From: Gemmiger sp. An50
Lineage (GTDB): Bacteria > Bacillota > Clostridia > Oscillospirales > Ruminococcaceae
Direction of reading: 5' to 3'
Assembly (NCBI RefSeq): GCF_002161595.1
Contig: NZ_NFID01000014.1
Coordinates: forward strand, 45,535 to 109,534
DNA: 64,000 nt
Part shown: one piece after another, positions 9,838-18,248 of the stretch
How the letters are laid out: the number at the start of each line of letters is the position of its first letter
Position numbering within the stretch: the stretch's first letter is position 1
Made by a program: the position numbers and the translations under genes
Notes under the pieces: generated by a model
What the model was told of the DNA's origin: nothing
What the model saw: only the letters and a program-made list of their open reading frames with translations
Databases searched by the model: none

Positions 9838-11823
9838 TTATCGTTTTTTGCCGGAGCGGGCTTCTTCCTCGGCCTGCTCCTGCCGGTAGCGGGCAATGGC
9901 CTGGCGGATGCGCTTTTCCGCTTCGTCGATGGTGGTATCCTTCATCTGAGCGCCCGCCATGGTCAGATGACCGCCGCCGCCCAGCTGCTCCATAATGACC
10001 TGCACGTTCACGGCGCCCATGCTGCGGGCCGAGATGTTCACCCCGCTGCCCTGCTGCACCGCCACGAAGCTTGCTCCCACCCCCTGGATGGTGAGCAGGT
10101 CGTTGGCCGCCTGGGGCACCGCCACCGCCATATCCGGCGGCAGCTCGCCGGAGACCGACACCGCACAGCCCATATAAATATCGGCGTTTTCCACCAGATT
10201 GGACTTGGCGGTGTATTCCTGCAAGCTGGAATTGAACAGCAGCTTCACCCGCTCGGTCATGGCGCCCATGCGGCGCAGGTAGGCCGCCGCCTCAAAGGTG
10301 CGCACGCCGGTGTGGATGCCGAAGTTGCGGGTGTCCAGCATGATGCCGGCCAGCAACGCCTCCGCCTCCAGGGAGGTGGGGCGGAACTGCTGCCCCTCCA
10401 CATACTGCAGCAGCTCGCTCACCAGCTCGCAGGTGGAGGAGGCATAGGGCTCGTGGAAGAACAGCACCGCGTTGTCGATATGGCCCACCGCCTTGCGGTG
10501 ATGGTCGATCACCGCCACCTGGCGGCATTTGCGGTAAATATCGCCGCTTTCCAACAGGCCCTTGATGTGGGTATCCACCACCAGCAGCAGGGTGTTGTCG
10601 GTCATGCCGTCCAGCGCAACCTCCGGCGAGATGAAGTCCTCGCCCAGGCCCGCGGCCTCGAACTCCTGCAAAACGCTCTGGGCCAGCGTGGCCTCCCGCC
10701 GCACCACAATGGCGGCGGGGGCGTCCAGCCCTTTGCAGATGCGCAGCACGCCGATGGCCGCGCCCACGCAGTCCAGATCGCTCATCCGGTGGCCCATGAT
10801 GAGCACGCTGTCCGCCTGGCGGATCAGGTCGCACAAAGCCTTGGCCACGATGCGGCTCTTGACCCGGCTGCGCTTTTCCACGCTGCGGGACACGCCGCCG
10901 TAGAAGGCGAAGCCCTCGGGGGTCTTCACCGCCGCCTGGTCGCCGCCACGGCCCAGGGCCATGTCCAGCGACTGGCGGGCCATCTCCTCGCACTGGCGCA
11001 GGGTATCGCCGCCCCGGCCCACGCCGATGGACAGCGTCACGTTCACCTCGCCCTCCAGGGCGCGGATCTTGTCCAGCACATCGAATTTTGCCGCCACCAT
11101 TTCCTTCATGTGGCGTTCCTCCACCACCGCTATGTAGCGGGCGTTGCTCACCCGCTGCAAAAAGCCGGTGGTGCGGCCGATATAGGTTTCCAGCACCCGG
11201 TTGATGCCTTCCAGCACCCGGGCCTTTTCCGAGTCCTTCAGCTCGGCCAGCTGCTCGGCGTAGGCGTCGATCTCGATGATCATATACGCCGGGCGGGTGG
11301 CGTCGTATTCCGCCGCCCGCTGGCGCAGGTCGGTCTCGTCCACCAGGTAAAGCACGGTGAGCGCTTCCCTCCCAGCGGTGGCCGACGCAAAAATATTATA
11401 TTTGCGGCCCTCGTGCTCCAGCACCTGGCCCGCAGGCTCGCCGCACTGGTGCAGGTCCAGCCCGCAGAGCACCTTGCCCACCGGAGCAAGCAGCCGGTCC
11501 TCGTCCGCCAGGATACGCTGACGGAATGGGGTGTTGTACCACACCAGGGTCTTGCCGCTGAGCAGCGCCACCGGCAATGCCAGCGCGCCCAGGCTCAGCT
11601 GGGCCTGGCTGTTTTCAAAGCTCTCGCACTGCAGCACCCGGGCAAGTCCCCGGCGCATCCGCCGTGCCAGCAGCAGCACCGCCAGCGCCACCAGAGCCAC
11701 CAGAGGAATCAGCACCCAGAGCAGCCGCGGCTTCATCAGGCCCACCAGAGCGGCCAGCAACGCACACAACACCACCAGCCCGCCGGCGAAGACCTCCAGT
11801 GTGAAACGGGGTTTCAGATCCAT
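9838..11823 (-). CDS. gdpP: Cyclic-di-AMP phosphodiesterase GdpP
   Basis: Membrane-bound enzyme hydrolysing c-di-AMP; 661 residues, matching the family. Two membrane segments lie at about 10-55. A PAS-like region follows, then a degenerate GGDEF domain (LSIGVGRGGD at about 275-290, lacking a GGDEF core). The DHH phosphoesterase has GHRMSDLDCVGAAIG, VVDTHIKG and VIDHHRK, and the DHHA1 part contains GGGGHLTMAGAQ. It starts 28 bases after rnj ends. The membrane segments place it at the inner face of the membrane. Confidence 0.95.
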   Translation of the reverse strand: MDLKPRFTLEVFAGGLVVLCALLAALVGLMKPRLLWVLIPLVALVALAVLLLARRMRRGLARVLQCESFENSQAQLSLGALALPVALLSGKTLVWYNTPFRQRILADEDRLLAPVGKVLCGLDLHQCGEPAGQVLEHEGRKYNIFASATAGREALTVLYLVDETDLRQRAAEYDATRPAYMIIEIDAYAEQLAELKDSEKARVLEGINRVLETYIGRTTGFLQRVSNARYIAVVEERHMKEMVAAKFDVLDKIRALEGEVNVTLSIGVGRGGDTLRQCEEMARQSLDMALGRGGDQAAVKTPEGFAFYGGVSRSVEKRSRVKSRIVAKALCDLIRQADSVLIMGHRMSDLDCVGAAIGVLRICKGLDAPAAIVVRREATLAQSVLQEFEAAGLGEDFISPEVALDGMTDNTLLLVVDTHIKGLLESGDIYRKCRQVAVIDHHRKAVGHIDNAVLFFHEPYASSTCELVSELLQYVEGQQFRPTSLEAEALLAGIMLDTRNFGIHTGVRTFEAAAYLRRMGAMTERVKLLFNSSLQEYTAKSNLVENADIYMGCAVSVSGELPPDMAVAVPQAANDLLTIQGVGASFVAVQQGSGVNISARSMGAVNVQVIMEQLGGGGHLTMAGAQMKDTTIDEAEKRIRQAIARYRQEQAEEEARSGKKR

Positions 11824-11851
11824 GGCCCAACAGCCTCCTTTGCGTTTGGGG

Positions 11852-13684
11852 TCAGACCTCCATGAGGATGGGCAGGATCATGGGGCTGCGCTTGGTCTTG
11901 CGGTAGATGTAGGAGGACAGCACTTCCCGCACGCGGGTCTTCACGCTGTTCCAGTCCCGCACATTCTCGGCGGCGCACTTCTCGAAGCACTGGGTCACCA
12001 GACGGCGTGCCTCATCCATCAGCTGCTCGCTCTCACGCACATACACAAAGCCGCGGGAGACCAGGTCCGGCCCGGCCATGACCTGGCCGGTGCGGGAATT
12101 CACGGTAGCCACCACGATGACCAGACCGTCCTCGGACAGATGACGGCGGTCCCGCAGGACCACGTTGCCCACGTCGCCCACGCCCAGGCCGTCCACCATC
12201 ACGGCGCCCGCAGGCACCGGCTCGCCGGTGGAAAGACCGTCGGCCGAGAGGATGATGTCCTGGCCGATCTCGGCGATGTGGATGTTCTTCGGGGGGATTC
12301 CCAGCTTTTCGGCGGTGATGGCATGCTTTTTCAGCTGCTTGTACTCGCCGTGCACCGGCAGGAAGTACTTGGGCGCTGCCAGCGTGAGCACCAGCTTCTG
12401 CTCCTCCTGGCAGGCGTGGCCGGACACATGCACATCGTACATGGATTCATAAATCACCTCCGCGCCCAGCAGCAGCAGACCGTTCACCACCTTGGTGACC
12501 ATCTTTTCATTGCCGGGGATGGGGGTGGCGGAGATGATGATGAAGTCGCCGGGGCCCACCCGCACGTTGCGGTGGCTGGCGCTGGCCATGCGGGACAAGG
12601 CGCTCAGCGGCTCGCCCTGGCTGCCGGTGGTGATCAGCACGATCTGCTCCGGCGGATATTTGTTGATCTGCTCCAGGTCGATGAGCACGCCCTCCGGGGC
12701 ATGCAGGTAGCCCAGCTCCAGGGCCATCTGGGTGTTGTTGGCCATGCTCCGGCCGGACACCGCCACCTTACGGCCGTTTTCCACCGCCAGATCGATGATC
12801 TGCTGCACCCGGTAGATATTGGAGGCGAAGGTGGCAATGATGATGCGCTGTTTGTCCGCCCGGCGGAACAGGTTGGCGAAGCTGTCGGCCACCTTGTGCT
12901 CGGTGGCGGTGAAGCCCGGCCGCTCGGCGTTGGTGGAATCGCTCAGCAGGGCCAGCACGCCCTTCTTGCCGTATTCCGCAATGGTCACCAGGTCGGTGGG
13001 CCCGGCAGACAGCGGGGTGTAGTCGATCTTGAAGTCGCCGGTCTGGATGATCACGCCCGCGGGGCAGTCGATGGCCAGGGCCACTGCGTCCGGGATGGAG
13101 TGGTTCACATGGATGGGCTCGATGGTGAAGCAGCCCAGCTTGAACTTGTGGCGGGGATGGATCTCCACCAGCTTGGTGCGGCCCAGCAGATTGTGCTCTT
13201 CCAGCTTGTTCTTGATCAGGCCGATGGTCAGCTTGGTGGCGTAGATGGGCAGGTTCACCTGCTTGAGCAGGTAGGGCAGCGCGCCGATGTGGTCCTCGTG
13301 GCCGTGGGTGATGACCACGCCCTTGATCTTATCCTTGTTCTGCACCACATAGGTAAAGTCCGGGATGACCAGGTCGATGCCGAACATGTCGCTGTCCGGG
13401 AAGACCAGGCCGCAGTCCACGATCATCATATCGCCCTGGCATTCATACAGGGTGATGTTCTTGCCCACTTCGCCCAGACCTCCCAGGGGGATGATGTGCA
13501 CCGGCACAGCCTCTTCCTGCTTGGCGTGGTTCTTGGCAGCAGGCTTGCGGCTTCGGGAATAGAAGGGGCGGCGGCGCTGGGCAGGCTGCTGCGCACCCGC
13601 GTTCTCGGCCTTGGGCGCGGCCGGCTTATGGGCAGCGCGCGGTTTTTTGGGTTCTTTTTCCTTTGCAGTTTTCTGTTGAGTCAT
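11852..13684 (-). CDS. rnj: Ribonuclease J
   Basis: Metallo-beta-lactamase/beta-CASP nuclease (5'-exo and endo) for mRNA turnover and rRNA maturation. I chose the ATG at 13684 because GGAGGAGAT lies directly upstream; the frame stays open for 43 more codons but without family character. 610 residues. The first 55 are a basic, Ala/Pro/Lys-rich extension likely disordered. The core has THGHEDHIG at about 126-134, PGFTATEH and SGHACQEEQ. The order rnj-gdpP-rplI-dnaB is kept. A roughly 220-base leader precedes it. Confidence 0.95.
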   Translation of the reverse strand: MTQQKTAKEKEPKKPRAAHKPAAPKAENAGAQQPAQRRRPFYSRSRKPAAKNHAKQEEAVPVHIIPLGGLGEVGKNITLYECQGDMMIVDCGLVFPDSDMFGIDLVIPDFTYVVQNKDKIKGVVITHGHEDHIGALPYLLKQVNLPIYATKLTIGLIKNKLEEHNLLGRTKLVEIHPRHKFKLGCFTIEPIHVNHSIPDAVALAIDCPAGVIIQTGDFKIDYTPLSAGPTDLVTIAEYGKKGVLALLSDSTNAERPGFTATEHKVADSFANLFRRADKQRIIIATFASNIYRVQQIIDLAVENGRKVAVSGRSMANNTQMALELGYLHAPEGVLIDLEQINKYPPEQIVLITTGSQGEPLSALSRMASASHRNVRVGPGDFIIISATPIPGNEKMVTKVVNGLLLLGAEVIYESMYDVHVSGHACQEEQKLVLTLAAPKYFLPVHGEYKQLKKHAITAEKLGIPPKNIHIAEIGQDIILSADGLSTGEPVPAGAVMVDGLGVGDVGNVVLRDRRHLSEDGLVIVVATVNSRTGQVMAGPDLVSRGFVYVRESEQLMDEARRLVTQCFEKCAAENVRDWNSVKTRVREVLSSYIYRKTKRSPMILPILMEV

Positions 13685-13910
13685 AGATCTCCTCCGTAAA
13701 ATTGCGTACGCCGGAAAAGCCCGTTTTCCTTTCCGATGCAAAAACGGCCGGGCGCACGATGGTTCAGTTTGTAAATGCTTGTGGTGTTGGGCACGACGGG
13801 TCCATTTGTTCAATGCGACCGGGCCCCGGACGGATCACGCACACAGAGCGGCGGCAACGGGCCGCTGCTCGGCCAAGGCTGGCAAACTTCTCCAACCTAA
13901 AGTTAGTTTT

Positions 13911-13940
13911 ATTATACCCTCTTTGTATGCTTTCTGTCAA
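13911..13940 (-). promoter_or_regulatory. Strong promoter of the rnj-gdpP-rplI cluster
   Basis: Perfect TTGACA (13940-13935) and perfect TATAAT (13916-13911) separated by 18 bases on the minus strand. Transcription would start near 13904, leaving a leader of about 220 bases before the rnj ATG. I see no known riboswitch in that leader. Confidence 0.85.
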
Positions 13941-13988
13941 CAAAGCGGGGTGGGCGGGGTAAAATAATCCGGGTGGGGCTTTTTCCAA

Positions 13989-14057
13989 GGCAATCCCGCA
14001 CAATTCCAGGCGGCAAAGCACGCCCCAGGCAGCCGCCGTGAATTGTGTGGTGTTGCC
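13989..14057 (+). repeat. Short (69 bp) internally deleted copy of a palindromic MITE-like element
   Basis: The left end (GGCAATCCCGCACAATTCC) and right end (AATTGTGTGGTGTTGCC) are near-perfect inverted repeats. They match the ends of the 172-bp elements at 31680-31851 and 49394-49565. The similarity on the left reaches the AGCACGCC block (to about 14024), after which the interior is missing. It sits between the divergent rnj and rnhA promoters. The remaining parts of 13685-14208 hold the two promoters and the rnj leader. Confidence 0.75.
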
Positions 14058-14089
14058 CCAAGTATGGGCAGGGTCCGGCCCGCTTACAC

Positions 14090-14118
14090 TTGCCGCCAAC
14101 GGTCAAACCCGGTATAAT
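14090..14118 (+). promoter_or_regulatory. Promoter of rnhA-mnmA
   Basis: TTGCCG (14090-14095), 17-base spacer, perfect TATAAT (14113-14118). The predicted start near 14125 gives a leader of about 84 bases. Confidence 0.7.
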
Positions 14119-14208
14119 AATGCCATTGGGCGTTGACCGGTTATTTGTTGACAACAAGGCATGCCCGGAACAGAACGCCCGCCCTTGTGCGCGGGCAGGA
14201 GGACAGCA

Positions 14209-14658
14209 ATGAAACAGATCGAGATTTTTACCGACGGCGCCTGCAGCGGCAACCCCGGCCCCGGCGGCTGGGGCGCGGTGCTGCGCTATAAACAATTTGA
14301 AAAGGAGCTCTCCGGCGGCGAGGCCGAGACCACCAACAACCGCATGGAGCTCACCGCCTTCATCCGGGCGCTGGAGCAGCTGAAGGAGCCCTGCGAGATC
14401 ACCCTGTGCAGCGATTCCAAATATGTGATCGACGGACTGGAAAAGGGCTGGGCCAAGGGCTGGCGAGCCCGGGGCTGGAAAAAGAGCGACAAATCCCCCG
14501 CCCTCAATCCGGACCTGTGGGGCCGTCTTTTGGACCTGTGCGAGGGGCATGTGATCCACTACAAATGGATCAAGGGTCACGCCGGTCACCCGGAGAACGA
14601 GCGCTGCGACCGGCTGGCGGTGGAGCAGAGCAAGAAATATGGCGGCCGCCAGGCCTGA
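14209..14658 (+). CDS. rnhA: Ribonuclease HI
   Basis: Degrades RNA in RNA-DNA hybrids; 149 residues, standard length. The start at 14209 is set by AGGAGG eight bases upstream; an upstream ATG at 14161 in frame would add 16 unrelated residues. Catalytic acidic residues are visible in [17 protein letters not shown] (D8), NNRMELTA (Glu), SDSKYV (Asp) and ENERCDRLA (Asp). mnmA follows after 33 bases with its own SD, so the two are probably one transcript. Confidence 0.96.
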   Translation: MKQIEIFTDGACSGNPGPGGWGAVLRYKQFEKELSGGEAETTNNRMELTAFIRALEQLKEPCEITLCSDSKYVIDGLEKGWAKGWRARGWKKSDKSPALNPDLWGRLLDLCEGHVIHYKWIKGHAGHPENERCDRLAVEQSKKYGGRQA

Positions 14659-14691
14659 CGGCGGCTCAGAACACAATAAGGAGCAACAATT

Positions 14692-15762
14692 ATGAGCGAT
14701 ATTTTATTCCCCGGCAACGATTTTTCCACCTTTGAAAAGCAGGACAAGGTGCTGGTGGGCGTGTCCGGCGGGGTGGATTCCGCGGTGTGCGTGCACATTC
14801 TGCGGGAGCAGGGCTTCGCGGTGACCGGCGCGGTGATTCGCTTCTCCCCCGCCCACGACAAGGCGGTGGAGGAGGCCCGCAAGGCAGCCGCCGCCCTGGG
14901 CATTCCGCTGGAGGTCATTGAGGCGGGCGAGGAGTTCGAGCGCCAGGTGGTGGAGCCCTTCTGCCAGGCATACTGTGCCGGGCGCACCCCCAACCCCTGC
15001 GTGCTGTGCAACCCCACGGTGAAGTTCAAGCTGCTGGCTGCCCGTGCCGACGAGCTGGGCATTCCCTTCATTGCCACCGGCCATTACGCCCGGGTGGAGC
15101 AGACTGCCGCCGGGCAGTACCACATTGCTCAGCCCGCCAGCGTGGCCCGGGACCAGAGCTACATGCTCTACCGCCTGGGTCAGGACATTCTTTCCCGCCT
15201 GTGCCTGCCGCTGGGTGAGTTCGAGAAGGAGGACATCCGCCAGATCGCCCGTGACCTGGGCCTGCCCTGTGCCGACAGCCCGGACAGCATGGAGATCTGC
15301 TTCATTCCGGACGGCGACTACGCCGCCTTCATCCGGGGCCGGGGCCTGGAGGATAAGCCCGGCCGCTTCATCGCACCGGACGGGAAGGACCTGGGCCCCC
15401 ACAAGGGCGTGATGCACTACACCCTGGGCCAGCGCAAGGGCCTGGGCCTGGCGCTGGGCAAGCCCGCCTTCGTGAAGGCCATCCGGGAAAACGGCGACGT
15501 GGAGCTGGGCTGGGCCGGTGAGGAGTTCTTTTCCGGCATGACCCTGCGGGACGTGTGCTGCGCCGCCGGGGGCGAACTGCCCGCCGGGGATTACCTGGTG
15601 AAGATCCGCAGCGCCGCGAAGCCTGTGCCCTGCCATTACGACGGCGAAGGCACCGTGCGCTTTGAAGAGCCTGCCCGTGCGCCCGCTCCCGGCCAGAGCG
15701 CCGTGTTCTACGGCGGCGGCCTGGTACTGGGCGGCGGCTTCATCGACCAGATTCTGGACTGA
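14692..15762 (+). CDS. mnmA: tRNA-specific 2-thiouridylase MnmA
   Basis: Adds sulphur to wobble uridine 34 of Glu, Gln and Lys tRNAs; 356 residues. The PP-loop GVSGGVDSAV is at about 23-32. The first active-site cysteine is in RTPNPCVLCN (about 100-109) and the partner cysteine in MEICFIPDG (about 200). KGVMHYTLGQRKGLG is also characteristic. AAGGAG lies before the ATG. It is the second gene after rnhA and ends at a terminator. Confidence 0.95.
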   Translation: MSDILFPGNDFSTFEKQDKVLVGVSGGVDSAVCVHILREQGFAVTGAVIRFSPAHDKAVEEARKAAAALGIPLEVIEAGEEFERQVVEPFCQAYCAGRTPNPCVLCNPTVKFKLLAARADELGIPFIATGHYARVEQTAAGQYHIAQPASVARDQSYMLYRLGQDILSRLCLPLGEFEKEDIRQIARDLGLPCADSPDSMEICFIPDGDYAAFIRGRGLEDKPGRFIAPDGKDLGPHKGVMHYTLGQRKGLGLALGKPAFVKAIRENGDVELGWAGEEFFSGMTLRDVCCAAGGELPAGDYLVKIRSAAKPVPCHYDGEGTVRFEEPARAPAPGQSAVFYGGGLVLGGGFIDQILD

Positions 15763-15783
15763 TTTTCCCCCTCAAAACAAACC

Positions 15784-15827
15784 AAAAGCAGCCCCCTGCC
15801 GGAATACCGTGCAGGGGGCTGCTTTTT
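15784..15827. terminator. Rho-independent terminator between mnmA and coaD
   Basis: GCAGCCCCCTGC (15788-15799) pairs with GCAGGGGGCTGC (15811-15822), followed by TTTTT. AAAA on the left side makes it usable from the minus strand too, serving the convergent genes mnmA and coaD. Confidence 0.88.
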
Positions 15828-15835
15828 GCGTTTGT

Positions 15836-16342
15836 TTATTTGTTCTCTTCGGTCTTGGGGCCGAGACGGCGGCGGATGTCGTCGATGATCTCGGGGCAGA
15901 CAAACTCGGAGATATCGCCGCCCATGGTGGCCACCTCCCGAACGATGGAGGAGGACAGATACATGTACTTGATGTCGGTGGTCATGAACATGGTCTCCAG
16001 GGTGGGGCATAGCTTTTTGTTGGTGAGCGCCATCTGGAACTCGTATTCAAAATCGCTCACCGCCCGCAGGCCCTTGATCAGGGTGCAGGCCCCCACGTGG
16101 GAGGCGTAGTCGGCCAGCAGGCCGCCGAAGAAGTCCACCCGCACGTTGGGCATATCCTTGGTGACGCGGCGGGCCAGCTCCACCCGCTCGGCGGGGGTAA
16201 ATGCGGTGTTGCTCTTGGCGTAGTTCACCAGGATCAGCACGATCACCTCGTCAAACAGGCCCGAGGCCCGGCGGATGATGTCCAGGTGGCCCTTGGTGAT
16301 GGGGTCAAAGCTGCCGGGGCAGATGGCGATGCGTTTTTCCAT
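15836..16342 (-). CDS. coaD: Phosphopantetheine adenylyltransferase
   Basis: Fourth step of coenzyme A synthesis, making dephospho-CoA; 168 residues, typical. I start it at MEKRIAICPGSFDP (16342), with GGAAAGGA upstream; a longer frame to 16420 adds 26 non-homologous residues. The nucleotidyltransferase motif GSFDPITKGHLDII is at about 10-23, and the YLSSSIVRE motif near residue 130. It is a single gene between a strong promoter and a terminator. Confidence 0.96.
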   Translation of the reverse strand: MEKRIAICPGSFDPITKGHLDIIRRASGLFDEVIVLILVNYAKSNTAFTPAERVELARRVTKDMPNVRVDFFGGLLADYASHVGACTLIKGLRAVSDFEYEFQMALTNKKLCPTLETMFMTTDIKYMYLSSSIVREVATMGGDISEFVCPEIIDDIRRRLGPKTEENK

Positions 16343-16422
16343 AAAGCGTTTTCCTTTCCGCTGGGGGCCGCTGGGCCCGCTGTTGGCCGTTTTCCCGCCG
16401 CAATGCACGGCGGGCGCCATTA

Positions 16423-16452
16423 AGTATACCCCCGGAAAAGCGGCCTTGTCAA
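16423..16452 (-). promoter_or_regulatory. Promoter of coaD
   Basis: Perfect TTGACA (16452-16447), 18-base spacer, TATACT (16428-16423) on the minus strand. Transcription would start near 16416. Confidence 0.75.
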
Positions 16453-16480
16453 TTGCATTTTGGCCGCCGCTTTTTGCCCG

Positions 16481-17764
16481 TCAGTCCTGCTCGCACAGCT
16501 CGCAGAGCTTCTGGTAGAAGGGGGTGTTGTCCAGTGTGGCGAAGTAATCCATGGGGGTTTCGGCCCGACGGATCACCTCATGGCTGCCGTCCTCGTGCAG
16601 CAGCACCTCGGCGCTGCGCAGCTTGCCGTTGTAGTTGTAGCCCATGGAGAAGCCGTGGGCGCCGGTGTCGTGGATGACCAGCACGTCGCCGATGCCGGTC
16701 TCCGGCAGGGCCCGGTCGATGGCGAACTTGTCGTTGTTCTCGCACAGGCCGCCGGTCACATCGTACACATGGTCGCAGGGCTCATTTTCCTTGCCCAGCA
16801 CGGTGATGTGATGGTACGCGCCGTACATGGCCGGGCGCATCAGGTTGGCGGCGCAGGCGTCCAGGCCCAGGTAGTCCTTTTGAATATGCTTTTCATGGAG
16901 CACAGTGGCCACCAGATGGCCGTAGGGGGCCAGCATGAACCGGCCCAGCTCGGTGAAGATGGACACATCGCCCATGCCCGCGGGCACCAGGATCTCCTCG
17001 AACTTTTTGCGCACGCCCTCGCCGATGGCGGCAATGTCGCTGGCGGGCTCCTCGGGGCGGTAGTCCACGCCCACGCCGCCGGACAGGTTGATGAACTTGA
17101 TCTTCGCGCCGGTGGCCTTGTTCAGCCGCACCGCCAGCCGGAACAGAATCTCGGCCAGGGCCGGGTAATAATCGTTGCTGGTGGTGTTGCTGGCCAGGAA
17201 AGCGTGGATGCCGAACTGCTTGGCGCCCTTCTTCATCAGCTTTTCAAAGGCGGAGGTCATCTGCTCCTCGGTCATGCCGTATTTGGCCTCACCGGGGTTG
17301 TCCATAATGTCGTTGCCCATGCTGAACACGCCGCCCGGATTGTAGCGGCAGAACACGGTTTCCGGCACACCGGCCACCCGTTCCAGAAATTCCACGTGGG
17401 TGTAGTCGTCCAGATTGATGTAGGCGCCCATCTGGCAGGCCTTTTTCATGTCCTGGGCAGGGGTCACGTTGGAGGAGAACATCACATCCTGGCCGGTAAA
17501 GCCGCAGGCCTCGCTGAGCAGCAGCTCGGTGTAGGTGGAGCAGTCCACCCCGCAGCCCTCCTCCTGCAAAATCTTCAGCAGCGCCGGAGTGGGTGTGGCC
17601 TTCACCGCGAAGTATTCCTTGTAGCCCTCATTCCAGGCGAAGGCCGCGTTCAAGCGGCGGGCATTTTCCCGAATGCCCTTTTCGTCGTAGATATGAAAGG
17701 GCGTGGGCACGTCCTCAATGATCGTCTGGGCCTGCTCCAGGCTGATGAACGGATGCTTTTGCAT
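16481..17764 (-). CDS. lysA: Diaminopimelate/carboxynorspermidine decarboxylase family protein, probably LysA
   Basis: PLP enzyme of fold type III; most likely decarboxylates meso-diaminopimelate to lysine. 427 residues from the ATG at 17764, chosen for its upstream AAGGGAG. The PLP lysine is in YFAVKATPTP (about residue 51), the glycine-rich phosphate loop in INLSGGVGVDY, and the substrate-cysteine motif in GGLCENNDKF. LysA and NspC (polyamine) enzymes share these motifs. I prefer LysA, but no lys or polyamine gene is adjacent. Confidence 0.8.
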   Translation of the reverse strand: MQKHPFISLEQAQTIIEDVPTPFHIYDEKGIRENARRLNAAFAWNEGYKEYFAVKATPTPALLKILQEEGCGVDCSTYTELLLSEACGFTGQDVMFSSNVTPAQDMKKACQMGAYINLDDYTHVEFLERVAGVPETVFCRYNPGGVFSMGNDIMDNPGEAKYGMTEEQMTSAFEKLMKKGAKQFGIHAFLASNTTSNDYYPALAEILFRLAVRLNKATGAKIKFINLSGGVGVDYRPEEPASDIAAIGEGVRKKFEEILVPAGMGDVSIFTELGRFMLAPYGHLVATVLHEKHIQKDYLGLDACAANLMRPAMYGAYHHITVLGKENEPCDHVYDVTGGLCENNDKFAIDRALPETGIGDVLVIHDTGAHGFSMGYNYNGKLRSAEVLLHEDGSHEVIRRAETPMDYFATLDNTPFYQKLCELCEQD

Positions 17765-17831
17765 GGTGATCTTGTCTCCCTTTCCCACGGGCTGTTCGCC
17801 CGGTTTACTCACACAGCGTTTATTTTAGCAC

Positions 17832-17861
17832 AGTATAACACAAAAGGGACCCACTGCGCAA
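17832..17861 (-). promoter_or_regulatory. Putative promoter of the lysA-like gene
   Basis: TTGCGC (17861-17856), 18-base spacer, TATACT (17837-17832). A second possible -10 (TGC then TAAAAT) lies a few bases downstream. Confidence 0.45.
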
Positions 17862-17881
17862 CGACATGTTTTGCAGGCAGC

Positions 17882-17917
17882 AAAAAAGCCCTTCAAACGA
17901 AATGTTTGAAGGGCTTT
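17882..17917 (-). terminator. Terminator of the tRNA pair
   Basis: On the minus strand AAAGCCCTTCAAAC pairs with GTTTGAAGGGCTTT (17917-17904 and 17898-17885) and continues into six T. It lies five bases after tRNA-Thr. Confidence 0.88.
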
Positions 17918-17922
17918 GACCA

Positions 17923-17998
<76 letters not shown>

Positions 17999-18002
17999 AA
18001 GA

Positions 18003-18079
18003 TGGCGACCCGGATGGGGCTCGAACCCACGACCTCTAGCGTGACAGGCTAGCGTTCTAACCAACTGAACTACCGGGCC
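18003..18079 (-). tRNA. tRNA-Asp (GTC anticodon)
   Basis: 77 bases including an encoded CCA. The anticodon stem CTAGC/GCTAG holds loop CTGTCAC, giving GTC. The T arm is GTGGG-TTCGAGC-CCCAT. It is four bases upstream of tRNA-Thr, so the two form one transcript. Confidence 0.97.
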
Positions 18080-18110
18080 ATCTTTGCGTTGCCTTGTGGC
18101 GACTCTTAGT

Positions 18111-18139
18111 ATTATACAGACAGTTCCCCCGATTGTCAA
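18111..18139 (-). promoter_or_regulatory. Strong promoter of the tRNA-Asp/tRNA-Thr operon
   Basis: Perfect TTGACA (18139-18134), 17-base spacer, perfect TATAAT (18116-18111). It ends about 32 bases before tRNA-Asp. Confidence 0.88.
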
Positions 18140-18248
18140 CCACTTTTTCAAAAAAATTTTAAACTTTTTTTGCGACGCTTTTTTGTCCCCAAAAACCGGC
18201 GGCGGGCGGGGCTTTTCGCCCATTCGCCCGCCGCCCGGAAAAGAGGTT

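Noticed and set aside
13764..14099. Minus-strand frame through the 69-bp repeat
   Set aside because: No SD, no homology, runs through a promoter and a repeat element.
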